Shown here one piece after another: positions 62,995 through 64,000 of a stretch of DNA of 64,000 bases. Position 1 is the first letter of the stretch, and each line of letters begins with the position of its first letter. Under the pieces are notes generated by a model. That model saw nothing but the letters and a program-made list of their open reading frames with translations. It had not been told where the DNA came from and did not search any database. The translations under genes were made by a program, and so were the position numbers. Source of the stretch: Pseudopedobacter alpinus (lineage in GTDB: Bacteria > Bacteroidota > Bacteroidia > Sphingobacteriales > Sphingobacteriaceae); contig NZ_JBHULV010000008.1 in the NCBI RefSeq assembly GCF_042684645.1, positions 248,001 through 312,000 of the forward strand, in the 5' to 3' direction.

Positions 62995-63019
62995 AGATGG
63001 CTTCGTACCTCGCCATGAC
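62995..63019 (-). repeat. GTCATTGCGAGG-type repeat, copy 2 (inverted)
   Basis: On the minus strand GTCATGGCGAGGTACGAAGC followed by CATCT, matching copy 1 at 61592-61617 with a few changes. The two copies flank the truncated ATPase in opposite orientation. Confidence 0.7.
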
Positions 63020-63094
63020 ATTAGAGAAATACAGAATGCATTTTATTAAAAAAGGGATATACCCGCTAGTTGATAGAGTGTTTAAACGCCCTCC

Positions 63095-64000
63095 CTAATT
63101 CCTATAAGAAGTATAATTTTCTTTAGTAATCACATCAATAGGCATAAAATAAGTTGGTTCCACATCTCCGTTTAAAACCACATTTTGGTATAAAGCCATA
63201 ATGCCTTTGTATGCTTGTTCTTGTGGTTTTTGGCAAATCAAAAAATCTATCACACCGTTTTTTAAATGCTCTATACTTCCGGGTAAAAAATCGTAACCTA
63301 CTAAAAAAATATGTTCTTGATTGGTTTTTTGTAGAAACTGGGCAACAGAGAAAACCCTTGAATTGGTAACAAAAATTGCTTTTACGTCAGTATGTTCTGT
63401 TAGTACTTCCGTTAATCTTTTAGCAACAGAAGGGTAATCTGTGTCTGGGGTAATATCTGTTTTTATGATTTTTACCTTTTTTTGATGGTCTTTAAAATAA
63501 GCAATAAAGCCTTCTTCTTTTCGCATTAAGTGATGGTAACTATCAATTTCTTTAGATATGTTAACGATTAGGATTTTATCGCCACTAGCAACTAAGTAAT
63601 TAACCATGTGCGCACTCAAATGTCCACTTTGAAATAAATCTGGACCAATATAACTCAACCTACTTTCATTAGGGATATCAGAGTTTATGAAAACCTGGGG
63701 GATTTTTTTAAGGTTACAAAGTTTAGAAAATGCTAAAGACTCTTCAATAAAAATAGGGGCAACCAATATGCCATCTATAGGGGTTTTTAAAATATTGTTT
63801 GATTGCTTAACAAAAGATTGTTTGTCGTTTTGATCATAAAAGTATTTATCAATCACAATCCCAAATTGCTTAATTTCTGCTTCAGCCATTTCAATACCTT
63901 TTATTGGGGCATCCCAATATTCGGTTTCGGCAGAAACAGACGGAATTAAACTTGCAAAACGTAATACTTTTTTAGAGGCTAATCTTCTGGCTAAAATATT
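63095..64000 (-). CDS. LacI-type regulator, sugar-binding domain (partial, N-terminus outside window)
   Basis: The frame is open to the window edge; upstream of the internal Met at 63889 it continues as NILARRLASKK...FASLIPSVSAETEYWDAPIKGIEM. The ILARRLASKK segment matches the hinge that follows the HTH in LacI/GalR regulators, so the DNA-binding domain should lie beyond 64000. The visible part is a type I periplasmic-binding fold: VLRFASLIPSVSAETEYW, DGILVAPIFIEESL, VFINSDIPNESRLSYIGPDLFQSGHLSA, KAIFVTNSRVFSVAQFL and IDFLICQKPQEQAYKGIMAL. It probably controls a carbohydrate-use locus to the right. Ligand unknown. Confidence 0.85.
   Translation of the reverse strand, partial: NILARRLASKKVLRFASLIPSVSAETEYWDAPIKGIEMAEAEIKQFGIVIDKYFYDQNDKQSFVKQSNNILKTPIDGILVAPIFIEESLAFSKLCNLKKIPQVFINSDIPNESRLSYIGPDLFQSGHLSAHMVNYLVASGDKILIVNISKEIDSYHHLMRKEEGFIAYFKDHQKKVKIIKTDITPDTDYPSVAKRLTEVLTEHTDVKAIFVTNSRVFSVAQFLQKTNQEHIFLVGYDFLPGSIEHLKNGVIDFLICQKPQEQAYKGIMALYQNVVLNGDVEPTYFMPIDVITKENYTSYRN

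Larger units (their letters stand above)
62686..63094. other. Gene-free scar downstream of the truncated ATPase
   Basis: 409 bp made largely of repeats: the 18-bp inverted repeat, the second diverged repeat and the inverted GTCAT repeat. The minus-strand open frame at 62728-63021 starts inside the repeat and has no protein-like character. Confidence 0.6.

Noticed and set aside
62728..63021. 97-codon minus-strand ORF (starting MSWRGTKPS)
   Set aside because: The start lies in the inverted GTCAT repeat and the rest crosses other repeats; no family character.
1..64000. CRISPR array, rRNA operon, prophage or intact insertion sequence
   Set aside because: No regularly spaced direct repeats, no rRNA-like sequence, and no phage or transposase gene seen on either strand.

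Overview
The window looks like a chromosomal segment of a Bacteroidota bacterium, most likely Sphingobacteriaceae (Pedobacter-like). The DNA is AT-rich, promoters match the Bacteroidota -33/-7 type (TTG and TAnnTTTG), and the gene content fits: alternative complex III, a type IX secretion sorting domain, TonB-dependent uptake, DUF4270, DUF3341, and LuxR-type response regulators with HisKA_3 kinases. The species call is inference; the phylum call is well supported.

Layout. 1-14.5 kb is mostly housekeeping: a peptide ABC permease, a GT2 glycosyltransferase and a UPF0104 flippase-like protein (minus strand); ruvC; a panC-panD-flippase cluster; an orphan GT5 N-terminal domain with a DUF4270 lipoprotein; glmS; oxyR; an S66 carboxypeptidase; metG; and tRNA-Arg(CCT). 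14.8-34.8 kb is accessory and regulatory. It holds two tandem kinase/regulator pairs, a third kinase/regulator pair, a FecA-like TonB receptor, and several secreted proteins including a giant T9SS surface protein. 34.9-37.2 kb carries aat and argH. 37.5-54.6 kb is a respiratory block: actABCDEF, coxB, coxA, ctaA, ctaB, two subunit III genes, a subunit IV-like gene, a SCO-like protein, DUF420, a small Cys-pair protein and DUF983. 54.5-61.4 kb holds DUF2461, an OmpA-like lipoprotein, the minus-strand operon parA-parB-DUF5683-dapB-lepB, and an FMN reductase. 61.4-63.1 kb is a repeat-rich scar around a truncated AAA ATPase gene. A partial LacI-type regulator runs off the right edge.

The most interesting system is at 14.8-34.8 kb. 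Five perfect copies of an operator-like palindrome, ATACG-N8-CGTAT, occur within about 12.7 kb. Two lie exactly 23 bp before the two near-identical response regulators. Three lie 52-56 bp before genes for secreted proteins, and those three also share a GGTTTAAG tail. A weaker sixth copy precedes a small repeat-containing secreted protein. This looks like a local two-component regulon controlling surface proteins. Four of its genes carry single lesions: a 1-base frameshift in kinase 1, an extra C in a C7 run in regulator 1, an in-frame TAA in regulator 2, and an in-frame TAA just before the C-terminal region of the T9SS protein. The pattern may reflect decay, switching or sequence error, and can be tested directly.
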